Origin: Burkholderiaceae bacterium
GTDB lineage: Bacteria; Pseudomonadota; Gammaproteobacteria; Burkholderiales; Burkholderiaceae_C
Assembly (NCBI GenBank): GCA_004322085.1
Contig: SCRR01000054.1
Location: 1 to 54,676 of the forward strand
Direction: 5' to 3'
DNA: 54,676 bases
Below, one piece after another: positions 26,118 to 35,900 of this stretch. How positions within the stretch are numbered: the stretch's first letter is position 1; each line of letters begins with the position of its first letter. Below the pieces are notes generated by a model. The model was not told where the DNA came from. It did no database searches and saw only the letters and a program-made list of their open reading frames with translations. The translations under genes and the position numbers were made by a program.

Positions 26118-27968
26118 TTATTCAGAACTTTCCTCGACTTCCAGCCCGACGAAGCCACCGGTCTGGCGCGCCCACAACCGCGCGTACAGGCCGCCGCGGG
26201 CGACGAGTTCGGCGTGCGTGCCGGTTTCCACGATGCGCCCGTGGTCGACGACAACGAGCCGGTCCATGCGCGCGATGGTGGACAGGCGATGGGCGATGGC
26301 GATCACGGTCTTGCCCTGCATCAGCGTATCCAGGCTGTCCTGGATTACGGCTTCCACCTCCGAGTCGAGCGCGCTCGTGGCCTCGTCCAGCACCAGGATC
26401 GGCGCGTCCTTCAGCAACACGCGGGCGATGGCGATGCGCTGGCGTTGACCGCCGGACAGCTTCACACCGCGCTCGCCGACCAACGCGTCGTAGCCGGTGC
26501 GGCCTTCCCCGTCGCTGAGCCCCGGAATGAAACCGTCAGCGCGTGCCTTGCGCACGGCTGCGGCGAGTTCCGCGTCGCTGGCGTCCGGACGGCCATAGCG
26601 GAGGTTGTCGCGGATGGAACGATGCAGCAGCGAGGTGTCCTGCGTCACCACGCCGATCTGCGCGCGCAGGCTTTCCTGCTGCACGTGCGCGATGTCCTGG
26701 CCGTCGATGGTGATGCGCCCGGCTTGCAGGTCGTAGAGACGCAGCAGCAGCTTCACGAGCGTCGACTTGCCGGCGCCGGAAGGCCCGACCAGGCCGATCT
26801 TCTCGCCGCCGCGCACGGCCAGTTCGAAGCCGTCGATCACGCGGTGATTTGTACCGTAATGAAAGTCCACGCCGTGGAAATCGACGGCGCCGTGGGTCAC
26901 GGCGAGCGGCGCCGCCGACGCGCAGTCCTGCACCTGCCGCGGGCGGGAAATCGTGGTGATGCCGTCCTGCACGGTGCCAACGTCCTGGAAGATCGTGTTC
27001 AGGATCTGCATCACCCAGCCGGACATGTTGCTGATGCGGATCACCAGCCCGGTGGACAGCGCAATGCTGCCGACGGTGACGCTGCCATGGCTCCACAGCC
27101 ATAGGCCGAGTGCCGCGGTGGCGCCGATCAGCAGGCTGTTGAGGGTCGTGATACTGGCGTCCAGCGCTGTCGTGATGCGCGTCATGCGCGCCAGCTTCGT
27201 GGTCTGCTCCGCCATCGCATCGCCCACATAGCGCGCTTCGTGGCGGCCGTGGGCGAACAGCTTCAACGTCATCACGTTGCTGTAGCCGTCGACGATCCGC
27301 CCCATGAGCTTGGAGCCCGCGGCCGACGCCAGCCACGAGCGGTGCTTGAGATGCGGAATGAACAGCACCATGGCGATGACATACAGCACCAGCCATACCA
27401 GCAGCGGCAGCGCCAGCCGCAGGTCAGCGTGTGCAAACAACGCCAGCGAGCTGCCCACGTAGACGAGCACGTACCACAGCGCATCGGCAATGGCCACGGC
27501 CGATTCCCGCAGCGCGTGGCCGGTCTGCATGATGCGGTTGGCAATGCGGCCGGCGTAGTCGTCCTGGAAGAAGTTCAGGCTCTGACCGATCACGTAGCGG
27601 TGATTCTGCCAGCGAATGCGATTCGTCAGGTTCGGTACGATCGCCTGGTTCACCAGCAGATCGTGCAGCATCGTGCACAGCGGCCGCGCCACCACGATGA
27701 TGGCGGCCATGAACGCGAGTTCACGCCCATGGTGGTCAAAAAAGCCCGGCGTGGGCCCTTCTTTCGCCAAGTCGACCACGCGGCCGATGAAGCCGAACAG
27801 CGCCACTTCGATGCCGGCGACGAAAAAGCCCACCACGATGGTGGCCAGGAAGATCGGCCACACCTGGCGCAGGTAGAACGCATAGAAGCGCGCCACGGAG
27901 GTCGGCGGCATGCCGTCTGCCGGCTCCTTGAATGCGTCGATGCGGGTTTCAAACCAGCGGAAGATCAT
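26118..27968 (-). CDS. ABC exporter, fused permease-ATPase
   Basis: A 616-residue half-transporter from ATG 27968. Residues ~25-320 hold six hydrophobic helices (for example FLATIVVGFFVAGIEVALFG). The ATPase follows: GPSGAGKST (Walker A, ~residue 395), VVTQDTSLLHRS (Q-loop), KLSGGQRQRIAIAR (signature), ILVLDEATSALD (Walker B) and AIAHRLST (H-loop). From family knowledge such homodimers export lipids, peptides or drugs; substrate is not evident. It resembles the YknU/MsbA type with an N-terminal amphipathic segment. A longer start at 28010 adds 14 unlikely residues. It is convergent with the DHH-motif gene. Confidence 0.9.
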   Translation of the reverse strand: MIFRWFETRIDAFKEPADGMPPTSVARFYAFYLRQVWPIFLATIVVGFFVAGIEVALFGFIGRVVDLAKEGPTPGFFDHHGRELAFMAAIIVVARPLCTMLHDLLVNQAIVPNLTNRIRWQNHRYVIGQSLNFFQDDYAGRIANRIMQTGHALRESAVAIADALWYVLVYVGSSLALFAHADLRLALPLLVWLVLYVIAMVLFIPHLKHRSWLASAAGSKLMGRIVDGYSNVMTLKLFAHGRHEARYVGDAMAEQTTKLARMTRITTALDASITTLNSLLIGATAALGLWLWSHGSVTVGSIALSTGLVIRISNMSGWVMQILNTIFQDVGTVQDGITTISRPRQVQDCASAAPLAVTHGAVDFHGVDFHYGTNHRVIDGFELAVRGGEKIGLVGPSGAGKSTLVKLLLRLYDLQAGRITIDGQDIAHVQQESLRAQIGVVTQDTSLLHRSIRDNLRYGRPDASDAELAAAVRKARADGFIPGLSDGEGRTGYDALVGERGVKLSGGQRQRIAIARVLLKDAPILVLDEATSALDSEVEAVIQDSLDTLMQGKTVIAIAHRLSTIARMDRLVVVDHGRIVETGTHAELVARGGLYARLWARQTGGFVGLEVEESSE

Positions 27969-28071
27969 GGCTCTGGGGTCGTGATGAACAAAGGCGGTGC
28001 ACTGCGGCACCCAGCACAGCGCGCAACGGCGCCGTCCGGATCGGTACCCCCGTCGTACCCCCTCACCGGGT

Positions 28072-28467
28072 TCAGCGTGTTGGTGCGCTACCGGTCAGGG
28101 GAATCCGGACGCAGTCCGAAGTACAGGTGCCTTCTGCGGCAGCGGAACCCCGGGCAGCCGGGCGATGCAGCACCGCGCGCGTCGGCTGGATACGCAGTGT
28201 CTCGCCCTCCGCTTCAGCGCGGCCATCCACAATCAGCGAATAGTGATCGACTGAAGCCGGCGGCCATACCAGACTGACCTGCGGGTGCGCCTGCGCATTC
28301 GCCAGCGTCCGGCGCCCGGCGCGTATCACGCGCAGCAGTGCGCCATCGACCTGCGGCACTACCGCCAGCGCATGCGGCGGCCCCTGGTCGCTGGTGGTCA
28401 GCAGATAGGCAAACGGGTACTTGGCCATCGCCCCGGCCAGTTCGGACAACTCCACCTGGATGCTCAT
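28072..28467 (-). CDS. Pyridoxamine 5'-phosphate oxidase-like flavoprotein
   Basis: A 131-residue protein from ATG 28467. The split-barrel features are KYPFAYLLTTSDQGPPHAL, then GRRTLANAQAHPQVSLVWPP and YSLIVDGRAE, typical of small PNPOx-like proteins that bind FMN, F420 or haem. The substrate is unknown. It lies between the ABC gene and tRNA-Leu, 104 nt upstream of the ABC start, so the two may share a transcript. Confidence 0.7.
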   Translation of the reverse strand: MSIQVELSELAGAMAKYPFAYLLTTSDQGPPHALAVVPQVDGALLRVIRAGRRTLANAQAHPQVSLVWPPASVDHYSLIVDGRAEAEGETLRIQPTRAVLHRPAARGSAAAEGTCTSDCVRIPLTGSAPTR

Positions 28468-28611
28468 GCCGCGCTCGACCTCCGATGATCCCGGACGCAA
28501 GACCCGCGCCCCTCAAGGACGCGCACGCCGGGTAGCGAAGCATGCCACGATGCGGAATGGGCGACGGGGGCAGGACACGCCCGGCCGAAGCTGATGGCAC
28601 AATGCGCGCCA

Positions 28612-28698
28612 TGGTGCCCGGAAGAGGACTCGAACCTCCACGGGGTTTCCCCCACTAGCACCTGAAGCTAGCGCGTCTACCAATTCCGCCATCCGGGC
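28612..28698 (-). tRNA. tRNA-Leu (CAG)
   Basis: The 87-nt - strand sequence folds as a class II tRNA: acceptor GCCCGGA/TCCGGGC with encoded CCA, D-arm with GGTAGAC, anticodon stem CTAGC/GCTAG around TTCAGGT (anticodon CAG, reads CUG), long variable arm TGGGGGAAACCCCG and T-arm with TTCGAGT. Confidence 0.97.
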
Positions 28699-28732
28699 CT
28701 GCGGTGGCGCAGACTATCGACAGGGTGAATAT

Positions 28733-31165
28733 TTGTCAACGAAAAAACATGCCGGCGGCAAGTCTGCCGGCAAACACAACGGTTCGCAGGTGGGGAAACC
28801 CGCGTCACGCGCACCGTCGGTACGGGATTCCGTCATCCAGTGGCTCGCCGCATGTGAACAGCCGCAGAGCCTGGACGACCTCGTCGGCGGGCTGGGGCTG
28901 ACACGCCTCCGCGACCAGCAAACGCTGATCGAAGCGCTCGTGGCCCTGCACGAGGCCGGTGAAGTGAAGCTGGACCGGCGCGGCCGCTATCGTCTGACGG
29001 CCCCGGCCCAACCCCCAACCCGGGCACCCGCCCAGCCTCCAGCCCCATCGCCCGCGCGATCATCGGCTCCCCCGGCGGCCCGCGTGGCGGGCAGCACCGG
29101 CAAGCCCGCAACCCCGGTGGCGCCCAAGCCCCGTTCACAGCCGGCGCCTGAAGCGGGCACGCCGGTGGCCCCGCCGGGTCCCGGCTCGGTGGTCGAAGGG
29201 GTGGTCAGCGTGCGCGGCGACGGCTACGGCTTCGTGCAGCTGGCGCCGGAACTGCGCGCTGCGGGCGACGTCTTCGTCCCGGCCCGCGACATGGCTGGCG
29301 TGCTGGACGGCGACCGCCTGCGCGTGCGCGTGGCGAACGTCGATGACCGCGGGCGGCTGGAAGGCCGGCTGCTGGAAATCCTCGACGGCGGGCGCAAGAC
29401 CCTTACCGGGCGCCTGCACTGCGACGGCAACACCACGCTGCTCATTCCTTCCGACCCGCACCAGCCGGAACTCGCCATCGCTGAAGGCGGCCTGTGCAAG
29501 GCCAAGCAGGGGCAGGTGGTGGTGGCTGAAATCCTGCGCTCCGGCGACCGGCGGGCGCCGCTCACGGCACGTGTCGTGGAGGTTCTCGGCGAATACCTCG
29601 GCGCCGGCGTGGAAATCGAGGCGGCGATCCGCACGCATAACCTGCCGCACGAATTCTCGGTCGCGACGCTGGACGAAGCTGCCGCGTTCGGCGACACCGT
29701 GGCCGTGGACGGCGCGCGACACGACCTGCGTGACCTGCCGCTCGTCACCATCGACGGCGCCGATGCCCGCGATTTCGACGACGCGGTGTGCGCACAGCCG
29801 GTACGCGGCGGTGGCTGGCGGCTGTGGGTCGCCATCGCGGACGTGTCGCACTACGTGCGGCCCGGCAGCGCGCTGGACACAGAAGCCATCGCACGCGGCA
29901 CGTCCGTGTATTTCCCCGAACGCGTCGTGCCGATGTTGCCGGAAGCGCTTTCAAACGGGCTGTGCTCGCTGAACCCGGACGTGGATCGCCTGTGCATGGT
30001 GTGCGAAATGCGCATCGGCGCCACAGGAGAGACCCGCCAGTCGCGCTTCTATCCGGCCGTGATGCGCTCGCACGCCCGGCTGATCTACGAGCAGGTGGCG
30101 GCGCTGCTGGACAACCCGAAAGGCGCAGACCTCGCCCGGCGCCATCCCGAACTCGTCGCCCCGCTGCAAGTGCTCGACGCGGCCTTCGGTGCGTTGTTCC
30201 AGGCGCGTACTGCACGCGGCGCCATCGACTTCGAATCCACGGAGACGCGCGTGGTGTTCGGCGCCGACCGCAAGATCGAGGCCATCGTCCCCACCGTGCG
30301 GACGCGCGCCCACCGCATCATCGAGGAATGCATGATCGCGGCGAACGTGGCAGCGGCAAAATTCGTCGGCCAGCACGAGACTCCCGCGCCGTTCCGCGTC
30401 CACGCGACGCCAGACCCCGAGAAGGTCGAAGTGCTGCGCGAATTCCTCAACGCGCGCGGCCTGTCACTCGGCGGTGGGGCCGTGCCCGAGCCGGCGGACT
30501 ACCAGCGCGTCGTGGCCAGCCTTGAAGGCCGCGACGACGCCGGACTGGTGCAGCAGACCCTGCTGCGCAGCCTGATGCAGGCGCGCTACGCGGCAACGGA
30601 CGACGGCCATTTCGGGTTGGCGCTGGAGCATTACGCCCACTTCACCTCGCCCATCCGCCGCTATCCTGACCTGCTGCTGCACCGCGCCATCAAGTACAGT
30701 CTTGCGCACCGCAAGGCCGGCGCCATCCGGCACATCCTGGGACGGCACAAGGCCGACACCACACCCTCCACGGCGGCCATGGGCGAGCTGGCGGACCACT
30801 GCTCGATGACGGAGCGCCGCGCCGACGAAGCCACGCGCGATGTGATGTCGTGGCTGAAGTGCGAATACATGAGCCATCACGTCGGCGAGGAATTCGACGG
30901 CATCGTCACCGGCGTCACGTCCTTCGGCGTGTTCGTCGAGCTCGAAGGTCTGTACATTGACGGCATGGTGCACATCAGCCGTCTCGGCCACGACTACTTC
31001 GAATTCGACGCCCGCCGCCACCGCGTGGTGGGCTCGCGCAGCGGCGCGGTGTTCGCACTCGGCACAAAGATGCGCGTGAAAGTCGTGCGCGCCGGGCTGG
31101 ACGACCGCAAGATCGACCTCGAACCAGTAGCCACTCGCCCTTCCCGCCGCAAGCGCCCAGCATGA
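28733..31165 (+). CDS. rnr: Ribonuclease R
   Basis: An 810-residue 3'-5' exoribonuclease that degrades structured RNA. Order: a winged-helix HTH (~residues 25-80, VRDSVIQWLAACEQ), an unusual Pro/Ala-rich linker (~85-145), cold-shock domain with GDGYGFVQL (~160), the RNB domain with TIDGADARDFDDAV (metal-binding Asps, ~340) and HYAHFTSPIRRYPDL (~630), and a C-terminal S1 domain (FDGIVTGVTSFGVFVEL, ~720) ending in a basic tail. TTG 28733 is preferred: GGGTGA lies about 5 nt upstream and no ATG precedes the HTH. It is followed by a lipoprotein gene overlapping by 4 nt and by rlmB. Confidence 0.95.
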   Translation: MSTKKHAGGKSAGKHNGSQVGKPASRAPSVRDSVIQWLAACEQPQSLDDLVGGLGLTRLRDQQTLIEALVALHEAGEVKLDRRGRYRLTAPAQPPTRAPAQPPAPSPARSSAPPAARVAGSTGKPATPVAPKPRSQPAPEAGTPVAPPGPGSVVEGVVSVRGDGYGFVQLAPELRAAGDVFVPARDMAGVLDGDRLRVRVANVDDRGRLEGRLLEILDGGRKTLTGRLHCDGNTTLLIPSDPHQPELAIAEGGLCKAKQGQVVVAEILRSGDRRAPLTARVVEVLGEYLGAGVEIEAAIRTHNLPHEFSVATLDEAAAFGDTVAVDGARHDLRDLPLVTIDGADARDFDDAVCAQPVRGGGWRLWVAIADVSHYVRPGSALDTEAIARGTSVYFPERVVPMLPEALSNGLCSLNPDVDRLCMVCEMRIGATGETRQSRFYPAVMRSHARLIYEQVAALLDNPKGADLARRHPELVAPLQVLDAAFGALFQARTARGAIDFESTETRVVFGADRKIEAIVPTVRTRAHRIIEECMIAANVAAAKFVGQHETPAPFRVHATPDPEKVEVLREFLNARGLSLGGGAVPEPADYQRVVASLEGRDDAGLVQQTLLRSLMQARYAATDDGHFGLALEHYAHFTSPIRRYPDLLLHRAIKYSLAHRKAGAIRHILGRHKADTTPSTAAMGELADHCSMTERRADEATRDVMSWLKCEYMSHHVGEEFDGIVTGVTSFGVFVELEGLYIDGMVHISRLGHDYFEFDARRHRVVGSRSGAVFALGTKMRVKVVRAGLDDRKIDLEPVATRPSRRKRPA

Positions 31166-31794
31166 CGGGAGTGCGGGTCAGAGAGCGGTTCGCAGGGCTG
31201 GCTGTGGCGCTGGCCGCGGCAGTGGTGCTGGCGGGCTGCGCCAGCTATCCGCCCACACCGGCCAACAACGCCGCCAGCACGGTGTTCAGCGCCAGCGACG
31301 AGGCACCGATCACCGCCGGCGTGCCGCTTGCCACCGTTCCTGCCGTCGTCGTAGGCCTTTACCTGCAGGCGGAACGCGACGCCATCCTCGGCATGTGGGC
31401 CGACACGCCGCATGCGGAAAACACTTCAACGTCGAACATCACCGACGGCGTGCTGACCATCGCGCTGAGCGCCGACGCGTGGTTCATGCCCGACAGCGGG
31501 CAGTTCCGCATCTCGGCGCTGGGACCTTTCACCAGCCTGGCCAGCGTGCTCGCACGCCATTCCGCGCAAGTCATCTGGGTGATCGGGCGCGGCCCGGACG
31601 CCGGCGACCCCGATGGCCTGTCTGCGCGCCGCGCCGCCGCTGCCGCCGCGGTGCTGGACCGCAACGGCGTGGAAGCCGAGCGCCTGCGCTTCATCACCCG
31701 CCCGCTGGCGCAAGGCGATCTCCCGACGCTCGCCGTCATCGCCGTACCGCTGCAGAGCGGCGCGATTCCCGACTCCTTCATGCCGCCTGAATGA
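31162..31794 (+). CDS. Lipoprotein with OmpA-like C-terminal domain
   Basis: A 210-residue protein overlapping the rnr stop (ATGA). The signal peptide ends in the lipobox VLAGC (Cys ~residue 26). The second half (DSGQFRISALGPFTSLASVLA, written here as one motif region, then QVIWVIGRGPDAGD and SARRAAAAAAVLDRNGVEAERL) follows the layout of OmpA-type peptidoglycan-binding domains, but the usual NxxLSxxRA and VxGHTD motifs are altered (GRGPDAGD, LSARRAA). Peptidoglycan binding is therefore uncertain. It is probably cotranscribed with rnr and rlmB, though no functional link is evident. Confidence 0.7.
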   Translation: MTGVRVRERFAGLAVALAAAVVLAGCASYPPTPANNAASTVFSASDEAPITAGVPLATVPAVVVGLYLQAERDAILGMWADTPHAENTSTSNITDGVLTIALSADAWFMPDSGQFRISALGPFTSLASVLARHSAQVIWVIGRGPDAGDPDGLSARRAAAAAAVLDRNGVEAERLRFITRPLAQGDLPTLAVIAVPLQSGAIPDSFMPPE

Positions 31795-31818
31795 CGGCCC
31801 CGCAATAGAAATTCGCCC

Positions 31819-32559
31819 GTGACTGAAACCTGGATTGGCGGCTTCCATGCCGTGATGGCAGCCATCGACAACGCCGCGCAACGCCCGCAGGAAATCCTGC
31901 TGGTGGACACGCGCCACGACCAGCGCGCCCGCGACGTGCAATCCCGCGCGAAGGCGGCCGGGATTCCGGTGCGCAGTGCGCAGCGTTACGAGCTCGACCT
32001 GCGGGCGCCGGGGCTGCGCCACCAGGGCTTCCTCGCCTCGATCGAAGTGGCCGCGCTGGAAGGCGAAGCGCTGCTCGATCTTCCGGCGGCGCCGGACGCA
32101 CTGCTGCTGATGCTCGACGGCGTCACCGACCCACACAACCTCGGTGCCTGCCTGCGCACGGCGGAAGCCACAGGGGTTAACGCCGTCATCCTGCCGCGCG
32201 ACCGCGCCGCCGGGCTGACGCCCGTGGCGCGCAAGGCCGCTGCCGGGGCAGCCGAGCGCGTGCCGGTCGTCGCCGTGACGAACCTCAGCCGCAGCCTGCA
32301 AACGCTGCGCGGCCATGGCTACTGGACAGTCGGGCTGGCCGGCGACGGCGGTGAATCACTCTACGACCTCGACCTGCGCGGGCCACTGGTGTTCGTCATG
32401 GGCGCGGAAGGCGGCGGCCTGCGCCGCCTCACGCGCGAGCACTGCGACCACCTCGTCCGCATCCCGATGCGCGGCACGATCGAAAGCCTGAACGTCTCCG
32501 TCGCCGCCGCTGTGTGCCTCTACGAAGCGCTGCGCCAGCGGTCAAAGCCAGCTCGGTAA
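31819..32559 (+). CDS. rlmB: 23S rRNA (guanosine-2251-2'-O)-methyltransferase
   Basis: A 246-residue SpoU-type methyltransferase. The substrate-binding N-domain (WIGGFHAVMAAI...EILLVD) precedes the knotted catalytic domain. Motif 1 is DPHNLGACLRTAEATGV, motif 2 LVFVMGAEGGGLRRLT and motif 3 IPMRGTIESLNVSVAAAV, which form the SAM-binding trefoil knot. It modifies the P-loop of 23S rRNA. GTG 31819 starts at the conserved N-terminus, 24 nt after the lipoprotein stop. The order rnr-(lipoprotein)-rlmB is that of a classical rnr-rlmB operon. Confidence 0.94.
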   Translation: MTETWIGGFHAVMAAIDNAAQRPQEILLVDTRHDQRARDVQSRAKAAGIPVRSAQRYELDLRAPGLRHQGFLASIEVAALEGEALLDLPAAPDALLLMLDGVTDPHNLGACLRTAEATGVNAVILPRDRAAGLTPVARKAAAGAAERVPVVAVTNLSRSLQTLRGHGYWTVGLAGDGGESLYDLDLRGPLVFVMGAEGGGLRRLTREHCDHLVRIPMRGTIESLNVSVAAAVCLYEALRQRSKPAR

Positions 32560-32923
32560 CGCGTCCGCCCGAAGAAATGCGGAGCAGCCTGCTGTACCGA
32601 CAAGCTCAGCGGGGCAGCAAGCCAAGGGAAGATGGGTGCCGTACCTACAAACCCCCATCCGCCTGTGGCGCCCTCCCTTCACGAGAGGGAAATCTACGGC
32701 GCCAAAGCTGATTCTCGACGGCGGGATGACGACCGGGCCTCGTTGCCGCTCGCACGCAGCAGCTGGCATGGCAGCGGACGGCTGCCCGCGGGTGGGTCCT
32801 ACACAGGAAAAGGATGCGACTGGGCCAGCACTGGTAGGAACGGGCCTGCCCGCGACCCGGTGCGGCACAGCCTTTTCCGGCGGCTGAATGTTTTTCGTCC
32901 ACAGCTCAATCTCGAATCCCCCC
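32560..32923. other. 364-nt intergenic region with a REP-like palindrome
   Basis: No gene seen. At 32833-32856 GGTAGGAACGGGCCTGCCCG followed by CGAC matches the REP-type intergenic palindrome common in Pseudomonas and Xanthomonadales (GGAGCGGGCTTGCCCGCGA form). It lies between convergent rlmB and the DUF748 gene, where such repeats usually sit. Confidence 0.55.
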
Positions 32924-35900
32924 TCACTTCACATTCACTTTGAGCGGCATCACCACGCTGCCGTTTTTCACTTGGGCGTCCTTGCGGGTGTCGAGGAGGT
33001 ACACACGGTTGACGTCCAGACCTGCGGCCTTGACGAGATAGCCGCGCACCGCTTCAGCGCGGGCATTGGCGAGTTGCTGCAGTGCACTACCCGGAATCTG
33101 CTCGCCGGCCGCGAGCTTTTCCAGCGCCACCTGAGCCACTCGCGCACGGTAGGTATCGGCGGGTTCGCCTTCCTTCTGCACAACCTGCGTGCCGGCGTCT
33201 TCATCGAAGGTCTTGTGGTAAAGCTTGAGCACGCCCTTGACATCCCCTGAAGCCAGCATCGCAGGTGCCGTGGAAGCGGCTGCATCCTCGCCGCGAATGC
33301 GTCGCAGCACCTGCTCTCGCGCCAGCGCGTCGCGGTCTGCGTCGGGCGCCACGACGCCCGCAACATCCAGAATCAGCACTGGCCGCTTGCCGAGCGCCTG
33401 GGCGAGCGACGCGAGCGCCTTCCGGTCGGCGGGCGCGAGCGCAGCCTGGCCAGCCGCAAAGTTGACATGGTCGAGCTTGCCGGCATCGCCGGGCACGAGC
33501 CCGGCCAGCAACCGGAACGGTGATGTAACCGCCTTCGCCAGCACGTTGCCGAGCACTTTCAGGATCAACGGGCCGATGGCGAACTCGGGGTCGTTGAGGT
33601 CGCCCGTTACCGGCAGGTCGAGGTCGATGACGCCGTGGCTGTCCTTCAGCAGCGCCAGCGCCAGCCGCAGCGGCACATGCAAGGCATCCGGGCTGTCGAC
33701 TTTCTCGCCGAGTTCAAGCTGGTCGAGCACCACCTTGTTCTTGCCCTGCATCATGCCGTCGTGGATGTCGTAGTCCAGCGCCAGGTTTGCCTTTCCCTTC
33801 TCGATGCGATAACCGGCAAACTTCCCGGAATACGGGGAAAACGCCGCCAGGCCGAGATTCTCGAAGCGCACGGCGATGTCGGCGGACAGCGCCTTGGCCA
33901 ACGGATTGATCGTGCCCTTGATCGTCACCGGTGCGTAGGGGCCGACGTTGCCGGTGAAATCCACCGCCGCCGGCTGGCCCGGTTGCGTGGAAAAGTGCTG
34001 CACGCCGCCTTTCAACTCCTCGATGCCGACCGACACGTTCGGCGTCATGGATAAGTCTGAGAAGCGCAGCGTGCCCTGCTTCACGACCACGGCACCGACG
34101 GTGACGGGGAACGCGGGATCCGATCTTGCGGCCGCAGCGGACCGCGGCGCCGGGGCGGTCTTTGCAGCGGGTGCGGACGGCACGAGGCTGTTGATGTTCG
34201 TCGTGCGATCAGGATTGATGATGAGACGTGCGAACGGTGCGTCGAGCGCCACGCGCTGCACCTTCAGGCCCGCTGGCGTGCTGGCGTAGTGCACGCCGTC
34301 CAGCGCAAGCCGCTTGAACCGCACGAAGGGTTGGCGGTCGGCGCTGCTGTCCACGTCCAGGTCATGTACCGCAACCCGGCCGTCGAACGCGATATCCGGC
34401 GCCCTGCGTCCCGTCGCGTAGCGGACCTTGCCGTCTACGTCCAGCGTGCCGCGCTTGAGCGTGACGCGCGCCACACTTTCCAGATAGGGCTGGAACGGCG
34501 CCAGCGGCAACCCGGCCAGCTTCACGTCCAGCTTCGCCCCCACGGGGGCGAGCATGAGCGGGCCGGACACCTGCAGTTTGCCACCATTGATACCAACGTC
34601 GGCCACGAGTGCAATGGGCCGCGCGTTCGTGGAGACGTAGTCCTTCACCGTGATGTCGATCGGCTTCAGGTCGAACGTGGCAGGCTTCGCATTGGAAGCG
34701 TCGATGAAAGCCACAGCGTAGTTCTTGACGTCCGCGCGCTGCACCGCGATCACGAAAGGCTTCTGCGCTTTCGCTGGGGGCGCGGGTTTCGCTGTCGGGG
34801 CCGCGTTTGCCGCGCCGGGCGCTTGAACCGGAGTCGCCAGTTCGGCCAGTGCCTGCAGCGGCTTGAGCCGGCCGACAAGATCGACCTGATGGTGCTTGTC
34901 CATACGGGCCTGGATGCGCCCGTTCGTTGTCGTTACAGCACCGATGGCCAGCTTGCGCTGGCCCAGGTCGAGCATGGCATCGGCCACCGCGATCTGGCCG
35001 ATCGCAAGGCCCGGCTTGCCGTCCGACGCTGGCAGCAGCGCCAGGCCATCGGCCTTCACCTCACCCACCTCCAAGTGCTGCTGTTTCAGGTTATAGCGCG
35101 TTCCGGCAACGTTCAGGCCCGGCAGCGCGAGTTGCGCGGCCGTGCCCGCCGTGCCCGGCAGTAGCGCCAGCCCTTTCAGCGCCACATTTGCCACCTCAAC
35201 TTGTCCTTTCTGCAGGTCAAACTGCACGCCTTGCACGTTGAGCGACGGCAGCGTGACGACCGGCTTGCCATCCGCCTTGCGAGCCACCGCAAGCTGCTGC
35301 AGCCGCACGGCCCCGTCGTCCACCTTCAGCTGCAGGGCCTTGCCTTCGCCGCTCAGCTCGTAATGCCCTTGCACGCCCAGCTTGCCGTGCTGCAGAACCA
35401 CCTTGTAGTCGTTCGCCACATAGGGCCAGAACTGCGCGAGCTCCAGGCCCTGTACGCTCAGCTTGCCGGCGGAGCGCAGCGGCGCCACGCCGATGTCGCC
35501 GTCCCACGCCAGTGTCTGGCCGGGGCCGACCGAAGCCGTGAAGTGATACAGCCCGTCCGCATCCGAACGGGTGCTGAAGTCCTTGAGATGGAAACCGACA
35601 GCATCCAGTGCCAAATGAAAATCGCGGTGCTCGGACAAGTCCGAATACGCGACGTGACCGTCCGTCACCGCGAGGTCGGCAATCGCGAATACCGGCCGCT
35701 TGCCGGAGCTTTTCTGCGGTTCCTGCGCGGCGTTTGAAGGTTTCACGAGCTGCGCTAAATTCAGCTTGCTGGCGGCGTCCACGGCGGCATTCACGCGCGG
35801 CTCGGCCAAGTGTACCCAGGCAAATGCGACTTCCTTGTGGATCAGCCGCGACGGGTCGAAATTGACATCCAGATGGCGGAACGCGACCAGCGGCGTGCCA

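Noticed and set aside
28612-28698. tRNA-Leu as integration site of the accessory region
   Set aside because: It lies about 4 kb inside the backbone, with the ABC, PPOX-like and DHH-motif genes between, and no integrase beside it.
32560-32923. Short frames in the rlmB-DUF748 gap as genes
   Set aside because: They lack start signals and recognisable sequence; the stretch carries a REP-like palindrome instead.
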